Shown: positions 9,728-17,239, numbered from the stretch's first letter. The stretch: 33,899 bases of DNA from a bacterium (GCA_030524675.1 JAUNGE010000038.1:1-33899); one strand, 5' to 3'. Made by a program: numbers and translations. The notes: generated by a model from the sequence alone, not told the origin.

Positions 9728-9765
9728 TTCATTGTCTCCTTGTTTGTATTTTAATAATTTATCAT

Positions 9766-11355
9766 TTAAATAGAATAAATAAGAAAATCTTTATTCTTTT
9801 CTATTTTTTCCCATTGAGAAATGTTCCATAATGTTTCAAAATAGGAATCTGTTTTTAAAAACTCATACTTTAAAACTCCTTTTTTAATTCCAGCAAAAGC
9901 ATTTATATGGGCTATATAAGAAAAGTGATACAATAATTCCTCAATAGCAGGTATTTCTGTAGTTTGAGGACTACAAAAATAAAAATAGTTATAAGAAGAT
10001 GGTTGAAATATCTTTTCCTCATGTTTGATAATTGGTGTATTATCCTCATGAATTATAGAAAAACAGGACTGACTGTTTTGAATATACGCATCAACATGTG
10101 GATAAGTAATGCGGATAAGTTGGTGTTTTGCATGCGCTTCATTCTGATAAAAGACAGCAATTTTGGGGAATTCTGATAAAGAACGTAAAAATCCTGTTTC
10201 TTTACATAGCTGATAAAAACGATTGTGATTTAAATGTTTTTTCAGCACAAGACAGATATTTTTTTCTTTCCATTTTTGCGCCTCTTCTAATTCGGAAATA
10301 GAAATTGAATGGTCAGTAAATACAATTCCATTTGGGAACTCTGCGGCCATTCCAGCAGAAGGATTACTGATAATAACTGTATTGCAGAGAATCAATTCAA
10401 AAACTCGTCTTGCAAACATTGTAGATGATTCGGTGACTGTGTTGATATTGATGGCATATTGAGACTGTTTTATAATATCTCCCAACTGTTCAAAAGGAAC
10501 TGCCGGCCTTACATATGGCTGATATTTTTCAGGAAATTGTTTTTGAAAGGAAGTTGTACCATAATTTCTGTCAAAAATAACCAGCTCAATTCCCAGATGC
10601 AGAACCATATCGAAAATACGTCTCATTTCTTTACAGCGCTCTTTGTTTTCCCCATACCAGCTGCCTGCAAACACAGCTTGATTTCTTTTTTTGGTGCTAT
10701 GGATTGGATTATAAATCAAAGGATTTGCGGCAAACTGCAATAAAAAAACTTTTGGATGTCCCAATCTCTTATATTCAGAAATACATTCCTGACATGTTGT
10801 AAATATATAATCAAAGAGCAATGCCGTACTAACAAAATCGTATTGTTGATTTCCAAAATAAGTAGGATCTTCTTTATTCCAAAATACAGTTTTAATCTGA
10901 TTCTTCTGGCAAAATTTTAAAATTTGAAGCAATGTTTTTCGATTGTCAAATTTTAATGTTTGATTTTTATAAATTTTTCCTCTCCAGCATCCTTTACATT
11001 CTTGAATTCCCAGCCATGCAGATTCACAAAACAAAAAATCTGGTTTCCATTCTTTTAAAACTTTTTTCCAATTATTGGGGGTTAAAAAAACGCTGTGACA
11101 CTCTTCACAAAATGTCTTGTATGTCATTTCATCACAAATAAAAGCCACTTTTATTGAACTTTTATTGGATATATGTATATTTAATTTGGAATATTGTTTT
11201 TTTGTATAAAAAAATGAAGGATGGCAATAAGGATTCAAGATTGCTTGTCCCAAGTTATACAACAAAAAAGTACTATTGCATATAAATGAAGAATGATTCA
11301 AAGAGCGATATGCTTTATATATAAAATGCTTTAAGTTTAAAAATAAAGTTTTCAT
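9766..11355 (-). CDS. CgeB-like glycosyltransferase (single-domain paralogue)
   Basis: The product is 529 residues, very AT-rich. It shares the CgeB/Glyco_trans_1_2 fold landmarks with the N-terminal third of the 611-3955 protein: FLFCESAWLGIQ, VFWNKEDPTYFG, FAGSWYGENK, IFDRNYGTTSF, and NTVTESSTMFARRVFELI. CgeB-family proteins are putative glycosyltransferases; no acceptor is known here. After the CgeB domain (to ~residue 390) the chain diverges and ends at ~529, where the paralogue continues into GT2-like and GT4 parts. The ATG at 11355 has no obvious ribosome site, and ATGTAG upstream is a poor match, so the start is uncertain. It is the first gene of the ManNAcA operon, 38 bases before wecC. 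An ancient tandem duplication is likely. Confidence 0.82.
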   Translation of the reverse strand: MKTLFLNLKHFIYKAYRSLNHSSFICNSTFLLYNLGQAILNPYCHPSFFYTKKQYSKLNIHISNKSSIKVAFICDEMTYKTFCEECHSVFLTPNNWKKVLKEWKPDFLFCESAWLGIQECKGCWRGKIYKNQTLKFDNRKTLLQILKFCQKNQIKTVFWNKEDPTYFGNQQYDFVSTALLFDYIFTTCQECISEYKRLGHPKVFLLQFAANPLIYNPIHSTKKRNQAVFAGSWYGENKERCKEMRRIFDMVLHLGIELVIFDRNYGTTSFQKQFPEKYQPYVRPAVPFEQLGDIIKQSQYAININTVTESSTMFARRVFELILCNTVIISNPSAGMAAEFPNGIVFTDHSISISELEEAQKWKEKNICLVLKKHLNHNRFYQLCKETGFLRSLSEFPKIAVFYQNEAHAKHQLIRITYPHVDAYIQNSQSCFSIIHEDNTPIIKHEEKIFQPSSYNYFYFCSPQTTEIPAIEELLYHFSYIAHINAFAGIKKGVLKYEFLKTDSYFETLWNISQWEKIEKNKDFLIYSI

Positions 11356-11546
11356 AATCTACATAGTTTATAATTTATTTTTTATATAATTCAGTAAAAA
11401 ATTCTTTATTTTTGAATAATTATATTGTAGGAATATTCAACTATAATATAAGAATAGAAAAACATAAGTGTTATTATTTTACTTCCGATAATTGTACTTA
11501 TCAGAACTTCTTTTATACCCATCTTTTTTCTTTCTCATATTGAGCC
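11356..11546. other. Gene-free AT-rich leader upstream of the ManNAcA operon
   Basis: No coding frame is supported here. It should carry the operon's promoter. A TATAAT -10-like hexamer on the minus strand lies at 11419-11424, but no good -35 element stands 16-18 bases upstream. A weak dyad (TTCcGATAA/TTATCaGAA) lies near 11483-11506. Either the promoter needs an activator or transcription enters from the right past the hairpin at 11554-11612. Confidence 0.4.
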
Positions 11547-11612
11547 AAAAAGAAATCCAGCCCGCCTGAAGGACCTTTTTTCTTTCTAAGTGTCCTTCAG
11601 GCAGGCTGGATT
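11547..11612 (-). terminator. Large hairpin with T-rich tail between Spo0A-like gene and ManNAcA operon
   Basis: The arms at 11554-11574 and 11592-11612 are 21 bases long and complementary except for one C-A pair, with a pyrimidine-rich 17-base loop. On the minus strand the stem is followed by ATTTCTTTTT, giving a Rho-independent terminator for transcripts from the right. There is no T tract on the plus side. Its position just ahead of the operon leader also fits an attenuator that could be read through. Confidence 0.7.
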
Positions 11613-11659
11613 CAGATATGCTTTCAGATATTTAGATATGATTTAGATGTGAAGATGTC
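11611..11659. repeat. Degenerate ~11-bp tandem repeat (AGATATG/AGATGTC)
   Basis: AGATATG, AGATAT, AGATATG, AGATGTG and AGATGTC begin at 11614, 11626, 11634, 11645 and 11653. The first three units have a near 11-bp period (CAGATATGC/TTTCAGATATT/TAGATATGATT). It is noncoding, immediately next to the large hairpin. It may be slippage DNA or a multi-copy binding site; the last copy, AGATGTC, matches the GATGTC core upstream of the Spo0A-like gene. Confidence 0.6.
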
Positions 11660-11972
11660 AATGGGCACCAAAACGTACAAAGGTACTCTTTTTCTTTTAG
11701 ACATCTTCTTTCATGTTTTTATTATTTGCTTTTACAGTTTGTCTTTTCTTGTTATCTGTTTTGATTGCTCACGCTTCTTCTCTGTCTCTGCTTCATGGTT
11801 TTTCCTTTTATTGACATTCTGTCACAGCTCCTTGCATCTATTTTTTCCGCACTACAATACTTACTGCATCCTCAATTTTTACTTTTATGCTAAACTATTT
11901 CAAACTGTCTCCATTCCCGCAAAAGCGACTAAGCAAATGCTACCTTTCGCTGAACAAACAGGGAAGTGGCCC
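11660..11972. other. Gene-free stretch downstream of the Spo0A-like gene
   Basis: No supported gene is visible. It contains ACGTACAAAGGTA at 11673-11685, which recurs inverted at 12532-12544 on the far side of the Spo0A-like gene. A 21-codon minus-strand frame with a distant ribosome site is too weak to call. The stretch is probably the 3' untranslated region ending at the hairpin 11554-11612. Confidence 0.45.
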
Positions 11973-12320
11973 TTAGGCCTCTTTTTCCCATTTGTCTTTC
12001 AGGTATCCAGATACAATATCAATAAACTCACTGTTTCCTGGTCTCTTCTCCAGCTTCTTTCCTGCCATCTCTTCCAGCAGTTCTTTGTCACCGTAGTTCC
12101 AGATAACCTGTACTACTGTTCTCAGATTTCTCTCAACACATGCAACGCTCGTATGGAACTTCGCTGCAATCTCTACATACAATCCCTTAGAAATGTATGT
12201 AATCAACATTCTGTCTTCCATAACTCTGCCCAATGCATAAGCCATATAATAATAGCCCATGTAAGCGCCATTGACTCCCAACATTCTTAACACATTTTCG
12301 ATCTTTTTTTCTTTTGTCAT
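11973..12320 (-). CDS. Stand-alone Spo0A C-terminal-domain DNA-binding protein
   Basis: The product is 115 residues, all of it matching the Spo0A effector (Spo0A_C) fold: VLRMLGVNGAYMGYYYMAYAL (10-30), a linker with ISKGLYVEIAAKFHT (43-57), and the recognition helix TSVACVERNLRTVVQVIW (57-74). The helix keeps the V-E-R-x-(I/L)-R pattern that in Spo0A reads the 0A box. There is no receiver domain and no phosphorylation site, so activity cannot depend on the sporulation phosphorelay in the usual way. AAAGGAGG lies 9 bases before the ATG. The gene is flanked by two terminators and so is its own transcription unit between two glycan loci; a regulator of those loci is the simplest inference. The family call is confident, the target is not. 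Confidence 0.88.
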   Translation of the reverse strand: MTKEKKIENVLRMLGVNGAYMGYYYMAYALGRVMEDRMLITYISKGLYVEIAAKFHTSVACVERNLRTVVQVIWNYGDKELLEEMAGKKLEKRPGNSEFIDIVSGYLKDKWEKEA

Positions 12321-12348
12321 AATGAAAAATCCTCCTTTACTCTTTCTA

Positions 12349-12437
12349 ACGTATATTTTTTTGTTTTATATACGTCTTTTTTGTTTTTTCGTCCGACATC
12401 TACCGACATAGTTTGTCGTTTGATACAAATATCAAAC
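12349..12437 (-). promoter_or_regulatory. Promoter/operator region of the Spo0A-like gene with 0A-box-like repeats
   Basis: Between the upstream terminator and the start codon are four elements. A perfect palindrome GTTTGATA-N4-TATCAAAC lies at 12418-12437. TGTCGTT on the plus strand is at 12414-12420. Two minus-strand ATGTCGG copies at 12403-12409 and 12393-12399 are spaced exactly 10 bp apart. An 8-bp inverted repeat ACGTATAT/ATATACGT lies at 12349-12375. A minus-strand TATAAA (12365-12370) can serve as -10; the -35 position (12388-12393) is poor but abuts the ATGTCGG boxes. Spo0A boxes have a TGTCGAA-like core, so autoregulation is plausible but inferred. Confidence 0.55.
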
Positions 12438-12473
12438 ACATATTTAGTTTTTTTTAAAAAAGGGGGCCCATTT

Positions 12474-12518
12474 AAAAAGGCAGAAGGTGTCCAAATAACT
12501 TTGTAACTCCTTCTGCCT
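12474..12518 (-). terminator. Intrinsic terminator upstream of the Spo0A-like gene
   Basis: A perfect 10-bp stem AGGCAGAAGG/CCTTCTGCCT (12478-12487 with 12509-12518) is followed on the minus strand by TTTTTAAA. It ends transcription coming from the sugar transferase gene at 12948-14330, 430 bases downstream of that gene's stop. Confidence 0.75.
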
Positions 12519-12947
12519 CTCATAAAAGTGATACCTTTGTACGTCTTTAGTATACGCCTATTATCTGAATTTTGGTCTATTTTCATCATGGTTTTTATTT
12601 CTCATAATACATCTCTCATAATGTATCTCTTATACCATTTTCGTCTACTATCCCATTTTGCCGTTATCTTCTGATTGCATACTATTGAGCAATATTGACA
12701 AAACACACTGCATTTCATAAAAACAGATTCCATCTTATACTACAGTACCTATTATCTGTTGAGTGCAAGAAAGATGCTGCATATCCAGTTCACCAGCACG
12801 TTCCCGCCTGCATCTACAGTATAACCATACAAGCTACTGGGGGTATTGAAATTATGCACCATCTTTCTTTATATAGTATCTTTATCTCCTGTTTTATTTT
12901 ATATATTGTCTAGCTACCCATTCCTTCTGCCATTCCTTCTATTCTTC
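12519..12947. other. Long gene-free 3' region after the sugar transferase
   Basis: Small frames exist on both strands but show no ribosome site, family resemblance or sensible composition. The region holds the inverted copy TACCTTTGTACGT (12532-12544) of the motif at 11673-11685, and a 14-bp tandem repeat at 12601-12628. Nothing else was recognised. Confidence 0.4.
12601..12628. repeat. 14-bp direct tandem repeat (2 copies)
   Basis: CTCATAATACATCT is followed immediately by CTCATAATGTATCT, with a partial third copy (CTTATACC). It is noncoding and one of many short tandem duplications in the right two thirds of the window. Confidence 0.8.
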
Positions 12948-14330
12948 TTATCGTTCTTCTGACATTGCCGCCTGCCGGATTCCTTCCTCCTGGCAGTCCT
13001 CATTTTTGAAGCCCTCTGTACTCTCCTTCATAAACATAATCTTGGGAGTCATAATCATAAGTTTCAAGTCCAACCATACAGAATAATTCCGAATATATGT
13101 CAAATCCAGCTTCAATTTGTCATAAGATGTTGTATTATACTTTCCATAAATCTGCGCATATCCTGTCAACCCCGCTTTGACCATCAGACGGTATGAAAAT
13201 TCTGGAATATCACGTTCAATCTCTTCCGCCAGCTCCGGTCTTTCCGGTCTGGGGCCAACCATCGACATTTCCCCCTTTAATACATTAATTAACTGAGGCA
13301 ATTCATCCAGTCTGGTTGCACGCAGCAACCTCCCAACAGGCAAAATACGCGGATCGTTCTCCGATGCCAACTGTGCCCCCATTTTCTCTGCATCTTGAAT
13401 CATTGTCCGAAACTTATAAATATCAAATGTTTTTCGCCATTTTGTCAATCTTTTCTGTTTGTAAAAAACAGGCCCTCCGTCTGTCAATTTGATGGAAACT
13501 GCAATCAGCAAAAAGAATGGAGACGTCGCTACCAGCATGACACCAGCACAGATAATATCAATCAGACGCTTCACAATTCTCTGTTCAAAATGCATTCCCT
13601 CATTTCTGGAAAGAAAAAGCGGCGAATCAAAAATATTAAGTTCCTCAGAACTTCTCAGCAAAATATCCGAAATTTTAGGAACAGTATATGTACGAATCCC
13701 CTCTGCAAAGCAGCGTTTCATCAATGCATTTCTGTCATGTGCTGGAACGTCTCCAAGGATCACTCCTTCATAGTTTCTCGCTGCCATCATAATAGATTCC
13801 ACACCGATTTCAATATTTAAAGCACCACTGATTAAATACTTGTCTTCACGCGAATTGATCTTTTCCATCAGATTAAATGCCGGACGGTCCCCATATACCA
13901 ACAGCAGTTTTCTCTGTGGAAATAACCTTGCATAAAACCAGTTAAATGCAAATGCCCAGATAATGATACAGAAAACTTCTGCAAACGTCATCCACAAAAT
14001 CACTGTCATAGAATGAAATTTTTTGTCAAGCAGCGCAATCTGGAGATATGTAATCACATTCACAAAAAAACACGACAAAATCTGCGCATAAATGATATGC
14101 CCTTTTTTTAATGTTCCAATTTTAAAACCGCCATATGTTTTCATGAAAAACAGCAGTAAAATTCCATATAAAAATACCATCAACCAGTTGCCGCGTCTGA
14201 AAAACGGAAATTCAATGATCGTATTATAATAATAATTCCAGACAATCCAATAAATTCCCACTTCCAGCAGCACAATCACAGAGGAAGACAGAAACTTTAT
14301 CATTCTCTTATATTGTTCATAATGATTCAT
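12948..14330 (-). CDS. Polyprenyl-phosphate sugar-1-phosphate transferase (initiating glycosyltransferase)
   Basis: This membrane enzyme moves a sugar-1-phosphate from a UDP-sugar onto undecaprenyl phosphate and so starts polysaccharide repeat synthesis. It has 460 residues. The N-terminal half carries about four membrane segments (to ~130) and a CoA-binding-like soluble part. A further membrane helix (RLIDIICAGVMLVATSPFFLL, ~249) leads into the catalytic domain with GGPVFYKQKRLT, FDIYKFRTM (~306), LDELPQLINVLKGEMSMVGPRPE (~342-364) and AGLTGYAQI, typical of the WcaJ/EpsL group. AAAGGAGGGAG precedes the ATG. It follows the Wzy-like gene by 98 bases and is read from the promoter at 16206-16234. 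Sugar specificity is unknown. Its Wzy-type logic differs from the ABC-type operon to the left. Confidence 0.93.
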   Translation of the reverse strand: MNHYEQYKRMIKFLSSSVIVLLEVGIYWIVWNYYYNTIIEFPFFRRGNWLMVFLYGILLLFFMKTYGGFKIGTLKKGHIIYAQILSCFFVNVITYLQIALLDKKFHSMTVILWMTFAEVFCIIIWAFAFNWFYARLFPQRKLLLVYGDRPAFNLMEKINSREDKYLISGALNIEIGVESIMMAARNYEGVILGDVPAHDRNALMKRCFAEGIRTYTVPKISDILLRSSEELNIFDSPLFLSRNEGMHFEQRIVKRLIDIICAGVMLVATSPFFLLIAVSIKLTDGGPVFYKQKRLTKWRKTFDIYKFRTMIQDAEKMGAQLASENDPRILPVGRLLRATRLDELPQLINVLKGEMSMVGPRPERPELAEEIERDIPEFSYRLMVKAGLTGYAQIYGKYNTTSYDKLKLDLTYIRNYSVWLDLKLMIMTPKIMFMKESTEGFKNEDCQEEGIRQAAMSEER

Positions 14331-14428
14331 ACATTCTCCCTCCTTTCACGCTTTTCTTCAACACTGTCAGCCATATTTTTCCTCCACATCTGTCCAGACA
14401 ATATTCAGATGCCTTTCCAAATATTATT

Positions 14429-16135
14429 TCAGACGGCATAACTCTTTCCCTTCTCTGCTTCATATTTCTCTGTATTATGTTTCTCTTTTTCATTGACAGC
14501 TGCCATAGACATCATCAAAAACATCCACATAATCGGAGTAACAATCGGAAGATTCAGATTCACAAAAGCCTGCATATTATAACAGATAACAGCAAACAGC
14601 ATCGCTGCCACCGCCGGATTCTCTCCACCCTTCTTAAATCCTCTCACCAGAAGAGAGAGAATGAAAGTCACATATGCAACAAGGCCTGCAATGCCCACTG
14701 TAATCAGATAATTTAAGAACTCATTGTGTGCATTATCAAATCTCTCCCCATAACGAATCATCATATCTTGAAAATTATTGAAAAAAGTCACGATTCCGAA
14801 AGTATCTGGACCAAATCCGACCAATTTCTGCCATGGTGAAAATTTTTTGTAATTTTCCATCCCAATACGCCAGATATATCCTCTGTGTGTTCCCCAGTCA
14901 TCATTAAACAGCAGATAATTCGACAGACTTCCATACCTCTCCACATTTCCTGCAATGTTACAGTCATAGAGCATGAAAATCACTGCCAACACGACCAAAA
15001 CTACAACACCAAACCAGATGCAGCGCGGAAATCTGCCTGCATCATCCGAAATACTTGCTTTTTCTTTGCGGCTATCCATATACTGCCACACTCCAGCTAC
15101 TGCCCAGAGAAGCAAAATAAATGGCAGCAGCCCTCTAAACTCTACAATCAGATTGAATGCACCGTCAATACCCAATACCTTATCCTGAAATACATCATTG
15201 ATCCATCCGACACACTGAATGACTGTAAAAAAGGTTGCCACAATCACCAGATAACGTTTAATACCAGATTTCTTTTTGAACAGATAAAATGGCAGAAAAC
15301 CAAACAATCCTGCCAGAGCCAGATATGCATTATCGCTTAGACCCATAATAATTGCAAAGAAGGAAATTGTCATACAGAAATAATACCAGACAGTAAAAGA
15401 CCATTTCTCAGATTTTGCGAACAATACGGACGCCACTGCACTGACCATCCCCACAAGTGCCGTGTATGTATTGATATTTCCAATAGAGGACACAAACATC
15501 GCCAGCTGCTCTTCCTTCATCATCTCTTTGAAGTGAAGAATGTCCATCTGAAAATAATCTGTAATCCCAAACAGACACACCAGCATAGCCGAGCCCAGAA
15601 ACGCGTCCAGATACCAGCGCTGAAACTTCATGAGACGGCTCACAGAAAAATAGGCAAAGATATACAGAGTTGTGAGAAACAGACCGCTGAAACGCCCTTC
15701 ATTGCCCCAGAAAGATTCATACGGATATTGGCTGCTCACGGTTGATATCACTTCTATCAGCCAGAATGTCAGAACTGCTTTATCTGGAATGCTGAGGCTT
15801 TTCCATATTTCTTTAGGAGAAAACCTTGCTTTTTCCTTCATTCTCTGCTCATTTGACAGAGAGGCATACCACATGTACCACAAAATAGGCACAATCAACA
15901 GGACCCCTGCTGCCAGGATTCCCACGCAAATACAGTATGTAATATATTTTGTTTGAATCATGTCAAAATAAAAATTATGATACACCAGAGGGAACACACA
16001 TAAAACCAGAAGTGCGTAGACTCCTGTGCTGAAACATTTTGCTTTTTCTTTTCTTGCAAACAACTCTGACGCAGTATGCTTGGTTGAATGATTCTCCTGA
16101 CGTTGCCCCAAATGCTTAGGAGATTGATTTTCCAT
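14429..16135 (-). CDS. O-antigen ligase/polymerase (Wzy-like) membrane protein
   Basis: The product is 568 residues with about a dozen hydrophobic segments, consistent with the Wzy_C/O-antigen ligase superfamily, which polymerises or transfers lipid-linked glycans outside the membrane. Signature-like residues lie in the large C-terminal outer loop: the RGYIWRIGMENYKKFSPWQKLVGFG block (~418; landmark RGYIWRIGMENY) and RFDNAHNEFLNYLITVGI (~465). The start is set at ATG 16135 (MENQSPKHL), preceded by GTGGAAAG; the in-frame ATG at 16180 has no ribosome site. It is the first gene after a strong promoter and is followed by the initiating sugar transferase. Polymerase versus ligase cannot be decided here. 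Confidence 0.85.
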   Translation of the reverse strand: MENQSPKHLGQRQENHSTKHTASELFARKEKAKCFSTGVYALLVLCVFPLVYHNFYFDMIQTKYITYCICVGILAAGVLLIVPILWYMWYASLSNEQRMKEKARFSPKEIWKSLSIPDKAVLTFWLIEVISTVSSQYPYESFWGNEGRFSGLFLTTLYIFAYFSVSRLMKFQRWYLDAFLGSAMLVCLFGITDYFQMDILHFKEMMKEEQLAMFVSSIGNINTYTALVGMVSAVASVLFAKSEKWSFTVWYYFCMTISFFAIIMGLSDNAYLALAGLFGFLPFYLFKKKSGIKRYLVIVATFFTVIQCVGWINDVFQDKVLGIDGAFNLIVEFRGLLPFILLLWAVAGVWQYMDSRKEKASISDDAGRFPRCIWFGVVVLVVLAVIFMLYDCNIAGNVERYGSLSNYLLFNDDWGTHRGYIWRIGMENYKKFSPWQKLVGFGPDTFGIVTFFNNFQDMMIRYGERFDNAHNEFLNYLITVGIAGLVAYVTFILSLLVRGFKKGGENPAVAAMLFAVICYNMQAFVNLNLPIVTPIMWMFLMMSMAAVNEKEKHNTEKYEAEKGKSYAV

Positions 16136-16205
16136 AACTTTCCACCGTTTTCCTTTCCTCGTTCTGCCGCAAAACAGCATGGCATAAATCTATCTTAGTG
16201 TTCCT

Positions 16206-16234
16206 AGTATAGCATTTTTATGTGGGGAACTCAA
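16206..16234 (-). promoter_or_regulatory. Sigma-A promoter of the polymerase/sugar-transferase operon
   Basis: On the minus strand TTGAGT (16229-16234), a 17-base spacer and TATACT (16206-16211) with an extended TGC just before it form a near-consensus promoter. Transcription should start near 16199, about 65 bases before the ATG at 16135. Confidence 0.8.
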
Positions 16235-16453
16235 CTTCTGCATTCTTATATTTTTATGAATTTCTTCTTTCTGTTTTTACCTTTTTTCCAGGAAACCCTC
16301 CTTTTTTTCCTCTCCAGGAAAAACCTGTCCTCCCTGCCAATAATTTTCACAAATAGACGGACATGTCGCCTGACGGCGACACCACCATGATATGAAAGTC
16401 GATTGGTCCATATTCCAAAACAGCAAAACCTCTCACAGACTGGCAAAATCGAC
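16235..16453. other. Spacer between GntR regulator and polymerase promoter, with GC-rich hairpin
   Basis: This 219-base stretch after the gntR-type stop holds a 7-bp dyad TGTCGCC-tgac-GGCGACA (16366-16383 region) and then a purine-rich run with repeated GGAGGGTTTCCTGG/TTTTTCCTGGAGAGG blocks. There is no T tract after the dyad. A TTG-started 66-codon minus-strand frame crosses it but has no ribosome site. It may be a structured 3' UTR or regulator-binding region; nothing known was recognised. Confidence 0.35.
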
Positions 16454-17131
16454 TCAGCAGGAAGTCTCTTTGATTTTCTGAGAGACAGTAATTTCCTGAT
16501 TCTCTATATGCTCCCGAATAGCGCTCTTTGCCTCATTCACGTGATGCATGCGGATTGCCTGCAGAATCTGCTCATGCTCATGCACCAGAATCTGACGCTT
16601 TCCCTCATCCTTGATATATTCTAAACGGTAACGGTACATCTGCTCTCTGATGTTATTTAAAAGCTGAATCAAACGCTGGTTATCTGTTCCCTCATAAATC
16701 ACATCATGATACGCTTCATCGCACTCTGCCATACGCATCATATCTTTTCCCTTAACTGCCTCAATGAATGTCTCATGTGCCTTTTCCAGTTTTTTTACCT
16801 GCTCGTCATCCATACGCTGACACGCCAGCTCCACAGCCAACTCTTCCAGGCAGCGTCGCACTTCCAACACATCTCTCAGATGTTTCTCAGAGATTTTTGC
16901 CACCTCTGCGCCCTTTCTCGGTATCATCAGAACCAATCCTTCTAACTCCAATTTTCGGATAGCTTCCCGAATCGGAGTGCGGCTCACTCCCAGACGGTCC
17001 GCGAGCTGAATTTCCATCAATCTCTCACCTGGTTTCAATTCTCCCCTCAAAATAGCCTGACGCAGCGTATTAAAAACAACATCTCTAAGCGGCAGGTATT
17101 CATTCATTGTGACTTTTAATTCGTACTCCAT
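16454..17131 (-). CDS. GntR-family transcriptional regulator, FadR/FCD subfamily
   Basis: The product is 225 residues. The N-terminal winged helix-turn-helix (about 10-75) includes LKPGERLMEIQLADRLGVSR and TPIREAIRKLELEGLVLMIPRKGA, the classic GntR recognition region. The rest is an FCD effector domain (about 80-215) with the D-x3-H-type metal/ligand positions (DEAYHDVIYEG, MHHVNEAKSAIREHIE). Such proteins are dimeric repressors or activators that bind organic acids or sugar acids. AGGAGG precedes the ATG. The gene lies 108 bases after ispE, probably on the same transcript. It also sits just upstream of the polysaccharide polymerase promoter. Ligand and targets are unknown. Confidence 0.92.
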   Translation of the reverse strand: MEYELKVTMNEYLPLRDVVFNTLRQAILRGELKPGERLMEIQLADRLGVSRTPIREAIRKLELEGLVLMIPRKGAEVAKISEKHLRDVLEVRRCLEELAVELACQRMDDEQVKKLEKAHETFIEAVKGKDMMRMAECDEAYHDVIYEGTDNQRLIQLLNNIREQMYRYRLEYIKDEGKRQILVHEHEQILQAIRMHHVNEAKSAIREHIENQEITVSQKIKETSC

Positions 17132-17214
17132 ATTAAAACTTCCTCCTCATCTTCTCAAAAATGCTTCCGCATTCTTTCAGTACTCTCGTATCTTCACCAT
17201 ATACCGTTTTTACC

Positions 17215-17234
17215 GCATGGTATTTTTATCATGC
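17215..17234. promoter_or_regulatory. Candidate operator dyad between ispE and gntR
   Basis: GCATGG-TATTTTTA-TCATGC is an imperfect inverted repeat in the ispE-gntR spacer, overlapping a weak minus-strand TTGCAT -35-like hexamer. A GntR regulator controlling its own gene would fit; there is no further support. Confidence 0.25.
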
Positions 17235-17239
17235 AAAGA

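Noticed and set aside
11780-11860. 21-codon minus-strand frame (MSIKGKTMKQ...) in the 3' region of the Spo0A-like gene
   Set aside because: Ribosome site too far away and the frame too short for any independent support.
11649-12290. 213-codon plus-strand frame
   Set aside because: It is antisense to the well-supported Spo0A-like gene, with low-complexity Phe/Ser/Cys composition typical of a shadow frame.
12317-12589. 90-codon minus-strand frame overlapping the Spo0A-like gene start
   Set aside because: It spans an intrinsic terminator and the promoter/operator region, shows no ribosome site and has no family resemblance.
12695-12913. 72-codon plus-strand frame between terminator and sugar transferase
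   Set aside because: No ribosome site, no recognisable domain, ends in a short hydrophobic run; insufficient support.
16246-16446. 66-codon minus-strand frame after the GntR gene
   Set aside because: TTG start without a ribosome site, basic low-complexity C-terminus, and it crosses a promoter -35 region; treated as noncoding spacer.
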